From: Isoetes taiwanensis
Taxonomy: Eukaryota; Streptophyta; Lycopodiopsida; Isoetales; Isoetaceae
Reading direction: 5' to 3'
DNA length: 64,000 nucleotides
NCBI GenBank assembly: GCA_021234155.1
Contig: JAJEKV010000383.1
Coordinates: forward strand, 1 to 64,000
Part shown: positions 25,000 to 34,966 of the stretch, in pieces
How the letters are laid out: every line of letters begins with the position of its first letter
Numbering within the stretch: position 1 is the stretch's first letter
Notes under the pieces: model-generated
Databases searched by the model: none
What the model was told of the DNA's origin: nothing
The model's input: only the letters and a program-made list of their open reading frames with translations
Position numbers and translations under genes: made by a program

Positions 25000-25288
25000 A
25001 AGGGTAGATGCATCGTAAATAATAATTCCGATGATGAGATCACCTTGTGTTCTCTAGGACGTGGTGTACTGTCAATGTTGACCTGACCACGACTTGCTTG
25101 GAGAGCATATAGTAATAGATCGCATTCATATCTAAAGCGGGAATTTGACCATTCCCTATCTTTGCGATGGATTGCAAACCATAGGCATGATAGATTCCCT
25201 GATAGATAGAGTTTTCTTTTTATTTATTTAAGGGGTGGTCCCTTCAACCACAATCTAATAAGATATCTTGATATCTTGACATGTGCGG
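25000..25288 (+). other. 3' untranslated part of element A before the B insertion
   Basis: Non-coding. The block around 25215-25255 (TTTCTTTTTATTT, then GGGGTGGTCCCTTCAACCACAA) recurs at 60905-60955 in element C just after that element's chromodomain. This shows that A continues up to the B boundary. Confidence 0.6.
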
Positions 25289-26942
25289 TGTGGCGTCCCC
25301 TACTGCGTATACGGTGCCCTCACCGTATACAAAGCAGAGTTCATCCCCATACCAGCTCCATGCTATCTGAGGGCCCTCCACATGACACTTTGCAACCGTG
25401 GCGGGTTCGGTGGGAAGAGTGGAAGGGTCATTGCACCCGTCTCCCTCGGGGCCTACCTAGGCTGCGGGCGTAACATACATGTCGATTGGCATATACATCA
25501 ACATCATATGACCATCACGAAGGATGGTCCTCACCTATCTGCATAGACAAAGATCGGCTCATCACATAGGGGAATCCTACCCAAGGCTCCGACTCAAGGG
25601 GATGGACCGGCGGCTTGGGTCTCAGGAGTTCATTGCGGACAGAATTCATGGCAATGGATTTGGCTGGCATATGAACATATGGCTTAGGGTTGTCCCTCCA
25701 TCCGCCCCTCCACAGTGCACACTTTGCGAGAGTAGGCTGAAAAGTGTTGGGACTGGTATGGGATGCATAGCCAAAGGGCTATTCACGGGTTCCATCTCCC
25801 GATTCGATGGGGCGGTAGGGATCACTCCCTCGAGAGGTCTACATCTTTGACTCAAGGTGACTAGAGGGCCCTTTGCCGTATCCATTTGAACCCCTTTGGA
25901 AAGTGTACACCACTTCACGGTGTCGAGCCCATGCCTTACCTTTTCGGTGGTAAGCCATTAGACCTAGTCACAATGATCCTGGTAGCACTAACACACCATA
26001 GGGATCGTTCAAGAGTCGAACACGAACCTCCTTCTAAGCCCGGTCGGCCCCTTCACCCACAAACCGGGTGTGGTTCTTGTGCCTGGGCGAATCTGGGTGT
26101 GCTAGAGAGGCTACTCTAGGAGCATCAACTACAAAGCTTTAGGTCTCTACCCCCTTCCCAATACAAGGAGCTCATAGAGATACATCATCCATATACTTCT
26201 GAGAGAACTAAAGAACTAGATCTAATCTACAACATAGAGTTAGGTTCTTTAGTTAGAATCTGCTATCTAGAGATCTAGAGGGCTGCTATGGGCAATCTAA
26301 TAGGCTAAACCCTTTGATTCAATGACTAAAATAGGGTTTAGACTATTTAATTGGCCAAATACTGATCCTTGAGGGGCTCCTCCTCGACTGAGCTCGACCA
26401 TCCTGTTTGAAACCTTTCGAATCAAGAGAAACTAAGGATGCAATTCTCCCGGCGAGTGCGGGATGCGGTTTTGGCTGTTGAGGCAGCCAAAACAGAGTTC
26501 TAAAGCCCTAAAATCGAAAATTGGGCTAGTTAGGGTTCCCTACCCTATATAGACAAGGGGGGTTGGTTAGGGTTTCCAATTATCCCCTTTTGGCATGTGG
26601 GATAATTGGAAATGGGCCCACTTGCCTTTAAGGGCTAGGTGGCCAAATGTGCACACATGGAAATGTGTGCCCACATTAATGTGTACATTGGAAAATGTGC
26701 ACATTAATTACACCTATGGGTGTGGCCCACTTGGCATGAAGTGTCCACTTGGAAATGTGTGCCCACATTAATGTGTACATTGGAAAATGTGCACATTAAT
26801 AGTTACACATATTTACAAGCAAGATGCCCCCTAGGGCTACTCTTTGGCTACACGTTAGCGTACCGTCACCGGGAGTGGGCGTTAATGCGGCGTGGCAGGC
26901 GATGCGGTATCGTCTGGGCATATCTTGTGGCCGAGCGTCACA
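25289..26942 (-). repeat. 3' LTR of retrotransposon B
   Basis: In plus coordinates it begins TGTGGCGTCCCC and ends GAGCGTCACA; length about 1,654 bp. Partner at 36900-38601. Near 26648-26800 are tandem units with ATTAATGTGTACATTGG and AAATGTGCACATTAA. The first kilobase is the inverted relative of the A-type LTR (for example the block with GGGGCGGATGGAG in A), so the A and B LTRs share ancestry. Confidence 0.85.
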
Positions 26943-26960
26943 TTCTCCCCACCTTGAAAT
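26943..26960 (-). other. Polypurine tract of element B
   Basis: Read on the minus strand, AAGGTGGGGAGAA directly precedes the LTR end TGTGACGC. The same tract occurs at 44320-44337 in D and as AAGGAGGGGAGAA before the 3' LTR of A. Confidence 0.75.
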
Positions 26961-27780
26961 GATTGTCCCGGCATGGTGGGTCTCCCACCTTGGGATCAAC
27001 CTAACCTTTGCAACAACTTGATATACATCGATCGCTACTATAATTCCTACACATTTATTAAAATTACCTTAAGGTAATATTTTTATGACATTATCACATT
27101 ATTATATTATAACATAACTTATCAATTCACAACATTACTAGCAGTTACTCCAAAATTCACTTAACATTACAATTAAGTTTATCAAAATTTAAAATTAACG
27201 TCAGAGGCACTCTTCATTTCCTTGCAACACATTCCAACAAAATTTGTGTTGCAAGTCTTAAATAACAGACCTCCTTGCCCTCGGGGCTCTCTTGGCTGCC
27301 AGGTCGACACTACGTTAGTACCATTTAATTATTAAATAAAATTTTGGTTATATGGTGACCACCCCACCTATCTACATGGATGCATGGCTAATCTCCGTAG
27401 GGGAAGGGTGAATCTTCCATTATGGCGCGGAGGCGACAGCCTATATGCCTATATGCGCTCATGCCTACACCTCTAGTTGCCCAGTGGAGGATATCCTTTC
27501 GGCGTGGGGGCGCAAAGGATAGATTCCTCCTATCAAAGCATATATGGGGCTAAAGGTGCTTTCCCTATGAATGCATTCCTTCATGACCTCCTTTCTCTCG
27601 AGGGTCGTCTACTTCCGTCGGGGGACAGTAGACTTTCTAATCTACCTTCCACTCGCAAAAGCGGAAGCGGTCATGCCTACATTGACATTACACCCGCCCT
27701 AGAGATCACCGTAGTGGTCCCATCGCCGGTAACAACGCATGCGACCCATACTAAGCATAGGTTGCATCGTGGAGATTAAT
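26961..27780 (-). other. 3' non-coding region of element B
   Basis: No coding match. It contains ATTACCTTAAGGTAAT (perfect palindrome, 27063-27078) and a hairpin CTTGCAACACA...TGTGTTGCAAG at 27221-27255. Both also occur in element D. A GC-richer part follows at 27390-27780. Confidence 0.5.
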
Positions 27781-29341
27781 CTTAACTACACGAATTAACC
27801 TACACAAATCGACATGCTGGGCGATTTCTTCGGAGATGACCTTGCCGTCCCATTGCTCCATAAAAGCGTGGATCTTGCTTTACTAAATCTTTCTTAAGTA
27901 CCCGTCGCGTCTTCTGGTAAGTGTTTCCACTTGACCAAATCTTTGGAGGAATTCACGATCTCCTCGTTTTCTTGAAAGCTTTATCAAGAATCAATTGCGG
28001 AACTATTTCCAATTTGCTCCTCCGTCATTTCCAACAACGTTGGCGAATCAAGACTTAGATGCGGATTTGGAGTATGCTTCTTCAACAAACTCACGTGGAA
28101 GACCTTATGAATCTTTTAGGTGTCTTTGGCAAGTCTAACTTGTAGGATTGATTACCTACTCTCTCGACTATTCGAAAGGTCCAACCCACCTTGGAGCAAG
28201 CTTCTTGCAATTCGATCCTGAGCCGCTGCTTCACCTTGATCTTGAGCCAAACATCATCTCCAACTTTGAACTCTCTTCTTTGTTCGATGCTTGTCGGTGA
28301 TGCTCTTACGACGACTTCTTGCTGCTAGCGGATAACCTCGAACTTCTTCCACAAGGCTCTTTGCATATCGGCCAACATCTGCTACAAAACTTCCACTTTT
28401 GACGGGGTTGTGCCAAGTATCGGAGTTAGGCGATGGCCGTAATTGATCATAAGCGGCGACATTTGGGATGATTCTGCTTGGTGCTATTGTATGCAAACTC
28501 CACCAAGTGAATAAATTCTTCCCACATACTTTGCTTATTCGGACATAGTTTAAGTAGCATGTCCTCTAAAATCTGTTGGTCGCTCCGATCGGCCATCCGT
28601 CGAGGATGGTATGCCGTGCTCATGGATAACCGTGCGAATTATCGCAAAGAGGTCTTGCCAAAAGGCTCATGAACCCGGATCCACATGGGAGATGATCTCC
28701 CTTGGCATGCCATGAAGCTGAAGATCTCTTTGGTGAAGAGCTTTCTTTGTATCCATAGCTGTATCACGTGGTCACGCAAGGCACAAAATGTGCCATCTTA
28801 GACAACTTATGCGACCACTACCATCAAGGCATCCTTCCCTCTTCTTTGTCCTTGGGAGTCTGTGATGAAGTCCATCTTTGATTACCTCCCACTTAGCGTT
28901 TGGCACCGCTAATGGCTCTAATGCCCCGGAATTCAAAATTTTGCTCCATCGCCGTCTGCTGGCATAGTGACATTCCTTGATGTAGCGAGCTATTTGCTTC
29001 TTCATTCTGGCCAATAATAGGCTGCTGCGCTTTTGAAATATGTTTTCATGAATCCCATGGCCAGCTATTGGGCTGTTGTGCGTGTCATGGAGGATCAACT
29101 TCCTTACACGATGATTCGGCACGCACAACTTGTTCTTATGGTATAACGGGTTGCCTTCCTTCTTATAATGCTTGGAGGCCTCCCGCTCTTTATCTGTTCT
29201 AGCCTCCTTAGAAAGGCTTGCCCATACTTCCCTGAAATCCACATCCGTTGGCAAGGACTCTTCAATCCTCTTACCAAAGTATTTGGGAGGCGTCGAAATT
29301 GCATTGCAATGCACTCTAGTTGTCGGGGATGCCTTGCGCAT
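27781..29341 (-). pseudogene. Integrase and chromodomain of element B
   Basis: Read from 29341 downward: TDVDFREVWASLSKEART leader, then LILHDTHNSPIAGHG (zinc-binding His pair), and CHYASRRR, where the Cys pair is damaged. Next come PLAVPNAKWEVI (start of the core), blocks to about 28250 (EDMLLKLCPNKQSMWEEF, FVADVGRYAK), and near 27990-27850 LVKWKHLPEDA as chromodomain remnant. Inserts cDNA; the chromodomain would contact modified histone tails. Frameshifts near 28770, 28560 and 28250. Confidence 0.8.
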
Positions 29342-29830
29342 CTGCTACCACATTGAGCTTCCCGGCTTGTAGACTATATCAAAGTCATATTCTTGAGGAA
29401 CTCCATCCATCTCGCTGCCCTCAGATTAAGGTGTGGTTGCGTGAATACATATTGGAGGCTCGATGGTCGGTATCAATTGGAACTTCCTTCCCAAGAGATA
29501 ATGCCTCCATATTCTTAATGCCACGACAACCGCAAGCAACTCCGATCGTGCGTTGGGTAGCGGCGTCTCGGCGTCGTTCATCTTCACGGAATCATCACGC
29601 TACCACCGCTCTTCTTGCATAAACTTTGCACACTGTAGCTATCTTACTGCATCATTTGCTACAAGCTTATCTTTCTCGGTCGGCAAGGTCAAGACAGGGG
29701 CTGTCGTCAGAGCTTCTTTCAACAATTCAAACCCCTTTTGGGCTTTCTTGTGCCAATGCTCTACCCAATCTTTCACCTTCTACGCCCCTTCGTCAGTGCG
29801 ATTACGTTAGGGGCTGCTATCTTAGCAAAG
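29341..29830 (-). pseudogene. RNase H and connection region of element B
   Basis: Degraded. Recognisable blocks are WRHYLLGRKFQLIPT and ELLAVVVALR (tether and RNase H), ending at about 29341 before the integrase leader. The catalytic residues cannot be placed confidently because of frameshifts. Confidence 0.6.
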
Positions 29831-30515
29831 TTCTTCCACGAACTTCTGTAGTACCACTGGGCCAGAAAACTTCGACCTCGTGCACATTCTTGGCGACCCT
29901 TTGAATGGCGGCTTCAATCTTTGCGGGGATCGTCGAGATGCCCTCTGCTGAGATCACATGACCTAGATACTCCACTTTCTCTGTTGCGAAGTGGCACTTT
30001 GACAACTTGGCGTACAACTGGTGCCTCTTCAACTTCTCCAGCACTCTTCTCAAGTGTTGTACGTGCTCTTCAAGGGATCTGCTATACACCAAAATGTCAT
30101 CAAAGAAAACAATCACAAAGGTGTCTAAAACTCCACGAAGATGTGGTTCATGAGCCTCATGAGCGTTGCGGGGGCATTCGATAAAGCGAAAGGCATTACT
30201 GGTGAACTTCGTAGTGCCCATACAGCGTTAGAAGGCGGTCTTATGGATATCTTCTTCCTTTATCCTGATCTGATGATAACCTGACCTTAAGTCGATTTTG
30301 GAGAAGATCTTTGCACCTTGGAGCTGATCCATCAAGTCATCTGATCTGGGGAGCGCATACTTGTTCTTAATGGTGTGCTTGTTCAACTGCCTATAGTCTA
30401 TGCACATCCTCAAAGATCCATCCTTCTTCTTGACAAAAGAATGGGGCTCAAGCGGCGAGACACTAGGTCTAATGAAACCTAGGTCGGCAGCTCTGCTGCT
30501 TCTTGACTCAGGCAA
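29817..30515 (-). pseudogene. Reverse transcriptase of element B
   Basis: Two overlapping frames. 30515-30228 gives [39 protein letters not shown] and [20 protein letters not shown]. 30221-29817 gives FRFIECPRNAHEA, then the catalytic box VIVFFDDILVYSRSLEEH (YxDD motif with F) and YLGHVISAEGI. One frameshift near 30225 separates them and another follows the DD box. Copies element RNA into cDNA. Closest in order and wording to plant chromoviruses. Confidence 0.9.
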
Positions 30516-30748
30516 CTCTGCGTTGTCATTCTATATGGAGCCTTGCTTGTTGGCTTTGTTCGGTTGAGTGCAATCTGCGCACTCAACTCCCCTATAAGGA
30601 GGGCTGCTTGATCTCATCACGGAAAGAGATCATGGAACTCCGTGATCAGCTGAGCTACTTGCTTGGCAACTTCTTTGAGCACGTTGTCTTCTTTGCTTCC
30701 TTCGATTCCGGCTCACTAATCTCAAGCTTGAAGATGTATGCCACTTGC

Positions 30749-31474
30749 TCACTCTTGATGCACTTGAGCGGCCCGTTTAGAAGACATACTGCTTTGCATG
30801 ATGGGAACAACTTCCTTACCTGTTATCTCAATGATCTTGCCGTCGGGCGTTGGGAAGGTCACCTTCCGCTTTCCACAGTCGATAATGGCCCCTGCTGGCC
30901 CAAGGTACTCCATTCCTATGATCAAGTCATACTTGCCAATGCCCATTACTTCTGCCCCCATCTGGATATTAATCCCTGGCAAGTCGATGTCGAGTTAATT
31001 CTCTTGCCCCGCCGTCGCCTTCTTTGCACCACTTGCTAAGACAACGGGTCTTGGCTTTGACTTTAGCGGCTTCAACTTCAACATTTGAACCATTCTGGGG
31101 GATGCAAAGTTATGGCTACTTCCTGAGTCTATCAAGACTATGAAGGACTTGGCCTTGGCCTTCCCTACTGTGGAAATTACCTTATACTGGCTCTCTGCTT
31201 GCTCTGTATCTATTGCGGCAAAGATATGACACTCACCCTGAATGTAGTCGCGGGCCTCTTCGCCGTCGTCATCGGACGGGGGCGTCCCAATCTCCCAACT
31301 CGCTAGAGCTGCACTCATGGCGTAGGGGCATTTCTTTGTCCTATGGCTGGCTGGAAGCACCTGAAGCCTGATTGCTTTTCTATGCACTCCTGCCTCTTTT
31401 CCTTGGGCATTACTGCAAAAGGATCGCCTTTGCTTTGGAGTAGTTTGACCCCTCTGCTTGTCCTTGAAGGACAC
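30749..31474 (-). pseudogene. Zinc knuckle remnant and aspartic protease of element B
   Basis: 31474-30995 opens with a damaged CCHC knuckle (SHRTKKCPYA), then an acidic linker and the protease active site IVLIDSGSSHNFASPRM with the catalytic DSG intact. A second frame, 30982-30749, continues with ADVMGIGKYDLIIGMEYLGP-like sequence (GIGKYDLIIGMEYLGPAGA). One frameshift separates the halves. Confidence 0.8.
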
Positions 31475-32600
31475 TGCTTCTTCTCTGCTTTGTTTCCCTG
31501 GTTCCCACCATATGGGGCTCTATTTGGACACTGGGTAGAGCTGCCCTGGGGGCTATAGCTTCTGTCGCCTTGCCTTTATCACGGAAGTCTTCTTTGTTTT
31601 ACGCCCGCTATTACGAGGTCGACCCTGCAAGCTTATAGCCTTGGATTCCGCTTACGATCTTGTCCTAGGGTTTATTGCCCTCACAAGCTTGCGGATCTCC
31701 TCATTCAGACCCCTCAATATAGCTTTCTCTGCATGCTTCTCTCCCAACCCGACGCGTCTGACCTTAGCCTCATGAATTCCTCTGTATATTTCTGGACTGA
31801 TTTGTTGCCTTGGCGCAGCACTGTAAAGCTTCTTTGCATCATCTTTGGACTTATGTTCCCTCGGGCGTAATGGCGCTTGAAGGCTTTAGCAAACTTTCTG
31901 AACTTACAAGCATCCTGCTTAAGCCATGTGCCTTTGCATAACCCTTCCACCAAATCGGCGGCTCCTTTCAAGTTGGCTGTTGCAACTCTGCCTTTGTCCT
32001 TATCCTTCATGCCATAAGCATTTCCGTACTCGCTCATTTCGTCCAGCCATGCCTCTGCTTCCAATCCTGACCTGTTCTCCCCGAGAGCTGTTTTCGATTC
32101 GGGCCTTCCATACATTTGCCCGGTCGCGGAATCTACCTTCTTACGGTAGTCGAGGCCACTGGTATCTCTTTGTCGTCCCTGCGGGGTATTCCTCTGCCTT
32201 CCATCACATTGGTTTCAGGCACTGTTCTTCCTCTTCCTCGGGTCGAGTCTGAGTGCGAACTTGAGTCGGAAGATTCGGGCTGGAGGATCTCCTTCTCTTG
32301 CTCCTCTTCTTGTCTTTTCCGCCCTCAGGAGCTGATGCTTGCGGCAAGCTGGCGTTGCCCACCCGAACCCACTCACGCTTGCTAGCGGCGGACGGTAATG
32401 CCTTTATCGCTCGGGTCCGTCCTCATCACGGGCTATCTCCTCCCTCTGGGGTCATGGGTTCCATATCTTCAAATAGGTTCCTTGCTTGGGGGTGGTGCAG
32501 GTGGGGTTTGCTCTTCTATAAGATCTATGATTTATACCGTTCCCCTGCGTTTAGGCCTCTAGGTGCATACCTGAAGCAATTCATGGCTATATGATTAGTT
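31475..32600 (-). pseudogene. gag of element B
   Basis: Capsid-like block 32115-31714: EAWLDEMSEYGNAYGMKDKD, WLKQDACKFRKFAKAFKRHY, then MQRSFTVLRQGNKSVQKY and TEEFMRLRSDAS. This is the standard gypsy gag pattern of a QG..SV..Y..EF motif. Upstream to about 32600 the frame is broken and charged. It packages element RNA. Confidence 0.75.
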
Positions 32601-33042
32601 TCATTTGTTCTCTTGCATTGTTTATGTTTGTTGGTATAGTTGTGGGGCAAAAATACATCAACAAAGCATTTAAAGTGCAATAGGATTTATATTCATATAT
32701 CATATAATATTTCAGATACAAAAAGTCTCCGGGATCAAGAGTTTAACTAGTCTTGAAATCGCCGGTAAGGCGGGTTGTCTTCAAAAACTTCTTAACTTGG
32801 GCCGTCCCCTACCGAGGTGACCCAAGTTCGATGATGCTTCTGCCGGCGAGCCTCCTGTATGGCCCTCACCGGGTCTTCTACCACTGCGGTCGGATGTAAG
32901 GGCGCGATCCTTTTTTAATCTCTTTGGCGTCGGTGGGGTATGGCGAAGTCGAAGAAGGTCAAGTGCCATTGCCCTCTTGACTAAAGGCGACATAGTCGAC
33001 ATTTGTTGCTATTCGAGCATGCCTGCGAGCACGAGAGTGCAA
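32601..33042 (-). other. Spacer between ORF2 and gag of element B
   Basis: Contains an AT-rich stretch (32600-32720) and a small basic open frame at 33002-32781 with no recognised family. It may be a broken extension of ORF2 or the gag N-terminus. Confidence 0.35.
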
Positions 33043-34272
33043 TCAGCATGAACACTCCTTCTTAGCCCTCACGGGACTGAACTTGCGGTGAATTACCGCT
33101 ATTCTCCCATCCATCAGCAGCGGCAAGTAGTACCTGAGCGACCTGTCGTTGTGTGTCGCCGAAGCTTCTCCGCTTGTTTGGCCTCCAGCTCTGTGCCGCC
33201 CGGCGTACTCGTCGACCTCAATTTCAGTCAGCTCCCTGTAGTCTTCCATTGTGCGGTCGAGCCTCCTGAGGTCGATTCCTTCTCCTTTTGGCAGGGGTGA
33301 TATCGGAGGACTCGGCATTAGGATGCTCGTGGTCTTCCCACGGATCCCCATCTGCTCTTGGAGGGCGAGGAACTCCTCCTCTGTTGGCAGCTCCCGCTCG
33401 TCCATCATTTGCCTTATCTTCTTTGTAGGCACGGATATCGGAGCGTCTCCCCAGTGTAGGTGTCGGCCTCCCTCACTCTTGGCCGGAAAGTCGAGGCTCC
33501 CCGGCGATGAAGTCGTCCATGTCGGTTTACGTTTGATTGGTGGAGCGATTCGTCCAACCTGAGCTCCCTCTCCCCCGCGACCGGGAAGGTTCTGGATGTC
33601 GCTGAGGAGTAGATACTCCTCTCCGTTAATGATGATCGGGGCTAGGCTTGTGATGCCTAGCCCGAGTGGGGGAGCGACTCTGATGCCCTGCCGGCTCTGC
33701 TCGAAGTTGATCAGCTCCTGCTCTGCTTGGCGCCGTTCTTCGTCTGAGTCGAGCTCCGTGTATCCTTCGTCGTCCGACTCCTCCTCATCCTCTCTTGCTT
33801 CCCGTTCCTGTTGATACTGCAACAGCATCTGCTCTTCTGCTTGGACTGCTATGGGGTCTACCTCCATCGGAGGGATAGAGGTTGCCCCCATCGGGTTCTC
33901 GGCGCGGTGGGATAAGAAGATGGCTAGGGCTGCTGTGTAAGAGAAGTACTTGGTCCTGTTGGCTGTCAGGACCATGTAGTCAGGTAGTCTCTGCGCCTTG
34001 TTAGTCAAGTACTTGGCGATGTTGGGGACGTCGCCCAAGGCTGCTTGAAGGGATGGGCGGGGAACAAAGTACCCTATGCAAGGGGGAACTTGAACAAGGG
34101 AGGGTCCTACCCTAGCTTGAAATTCTGCTAGCACCTGCCTATAAGCTGGGGTTGCATTTAGCGTAGCTTGGATGTCGATTTCTTTCACAAAGACTTGGAA
34201 GATGTCGTTGACATCCGCCTCAGCAGCATGGGCACTGGCGCTGTACCATCGCCCGAAATCAGCAGTGGCCAT
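33043..34272 (-). CDS. ORF2 of element B, intact 409-aa protein of unknown function
   Basis: The longest uninterrupted frame in the window. It starts MATADFGRWYSASAHAAEAD at a normal ATG, with the stop at 33043. Residues about 15-130 form a hydrophobic, probably helical domain (VNDIFQVFVKEIDI, AYRQVLAEF, YFSYTAALAIFLSHRAEN) shared with ORF2 of A and D. Residues about 145-195 are strongly acidic (EDEEESDDEGYTELDSDEE). The block EEYLLLSDIQNLPG recurs in A. The C-terminus is basic. No membrane segment or known catalytic motif. It lies after two stem-loops and before gag, next to the histone ORF, so a chromatin, packaging or histone-chaperone-like role is conceivable (the acidic run would fit), but that is speculation. 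Confidence 0.8.
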   Translation of the reverse strand: MATADFGRWYSASAHAAEADVNDIFQVFVKEIDIQATLNATPAYRQVLAEFQARVGPSLVQVPPCIGYFVPRPSLQAALGDVPNIAKYLTNKAQRLPDYMVLTANRTKYFSYTAALAIFLSHRAENPMGATSIPPMEVDPIAVQAEEQMLLQYQQEREAREDEEESDDEGYTELDSDEERRQAEQELINFEQSRQGIRVAPPLGLGITSLAPIIINGEEYLLLSDIQNLPGRGGEGAQVGRIAPPIKRKPTWTTSSPGSLDFPAKSEGGRHLHWGDAPISVPTKKIRQMMDERELPTEEEFLALQEQMGIRGKTTSILMPSPPISPLPKGEGIDLRRLDRTMEDYRELTEIEVDEYAGRHRAGGQTSGEASATHNDRSLRYYLPLLMDGRIAVIHRKFSPVRAKKECSC

Positions 34273-34572
34273 TGATCTAGCAAGGAAGGGAGTATCAAAC
34301 GGATGCAGAAGCGCCTCAGGGAGCTGAAAGATCGCCTAAGCAGTGGGGAGCAAATTTGCAGGGTGCCAAATGAGAAATGGGGGACTTATTTATAGAAAGG
34401 GGGAAAACCCTAATTTTTGGATGACCTAGATTTTACTGAGATTAGGCAATTCTGATCTATTAAGGGATGCAATTGCAAGTTTGAAGACTATTTCTAGAGT
34501 TTGAGCATGCTAAGAACAGCTACTGAACCTATTGTACAGTTTGGAGATCATTTGGTGAAGAAATGGTACGGG

Positions 34573-34639
34573 GTCTCACACGTTGCGCCCAGACCGATTT
34601 CTAAAATGTAGAAATCTGTCCTGGCGCGACGTGTGAGAC
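34573..34639 (-). repeat. Stem-loop 1 before ORF2 of element B
   Basis: Two 31-nt arms around a 5-nt loop. The outer arm is GTCTCACACG(T)TGCGCC and the inner arm is GATTTCTA / TAGAAATC. 27 of 31 positions are complementary and one more can form a G-U pair. Present in several copies; see the finding on stem-loops. Confidence 0.85.
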
Positions 34640-34771
34640 ATGGGTCCCAATTGGGCTAGGCTCACTCAATTTAAGTGATGTAAGGCTGTAATTCCACTAA
34701 ACTCATCGAGTTAGGCAGAATTGACCCCTTACTTGGTCGATTTGGAGCTGTTTTGGGCATTTTTGGGCATG

Positions 34772-34837
34772 GTCTCACGCGTTAGCCCGGCCAGATTTCT
34801 AAAATCTAGAAATCTGTCCTGGCGCGACGTGTGAGAC
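34772..34837 (-). repeat. Stem-loop 2 before ORF2 of element B
   Basis: Same fold as the copy 200 bp away: GGTCTCACGCGTT opposite GCGACGTGTGAGAC, with inner stem AGATTTCTA / TAGAAATCT. The loop side differs. Confidence 0.8.
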
Positions 34838-34966
34838 ATCGTCTCAATTTTGCTCAAAGCTCCAATTTAATCAAAACAAAAGTTAGGGATCGATATCTTA
34901 ACCTATTTAAACAGGGTTTGACACTTTATTTACACAAAAATTTCTTTATATTAACAAAATTTTGAG

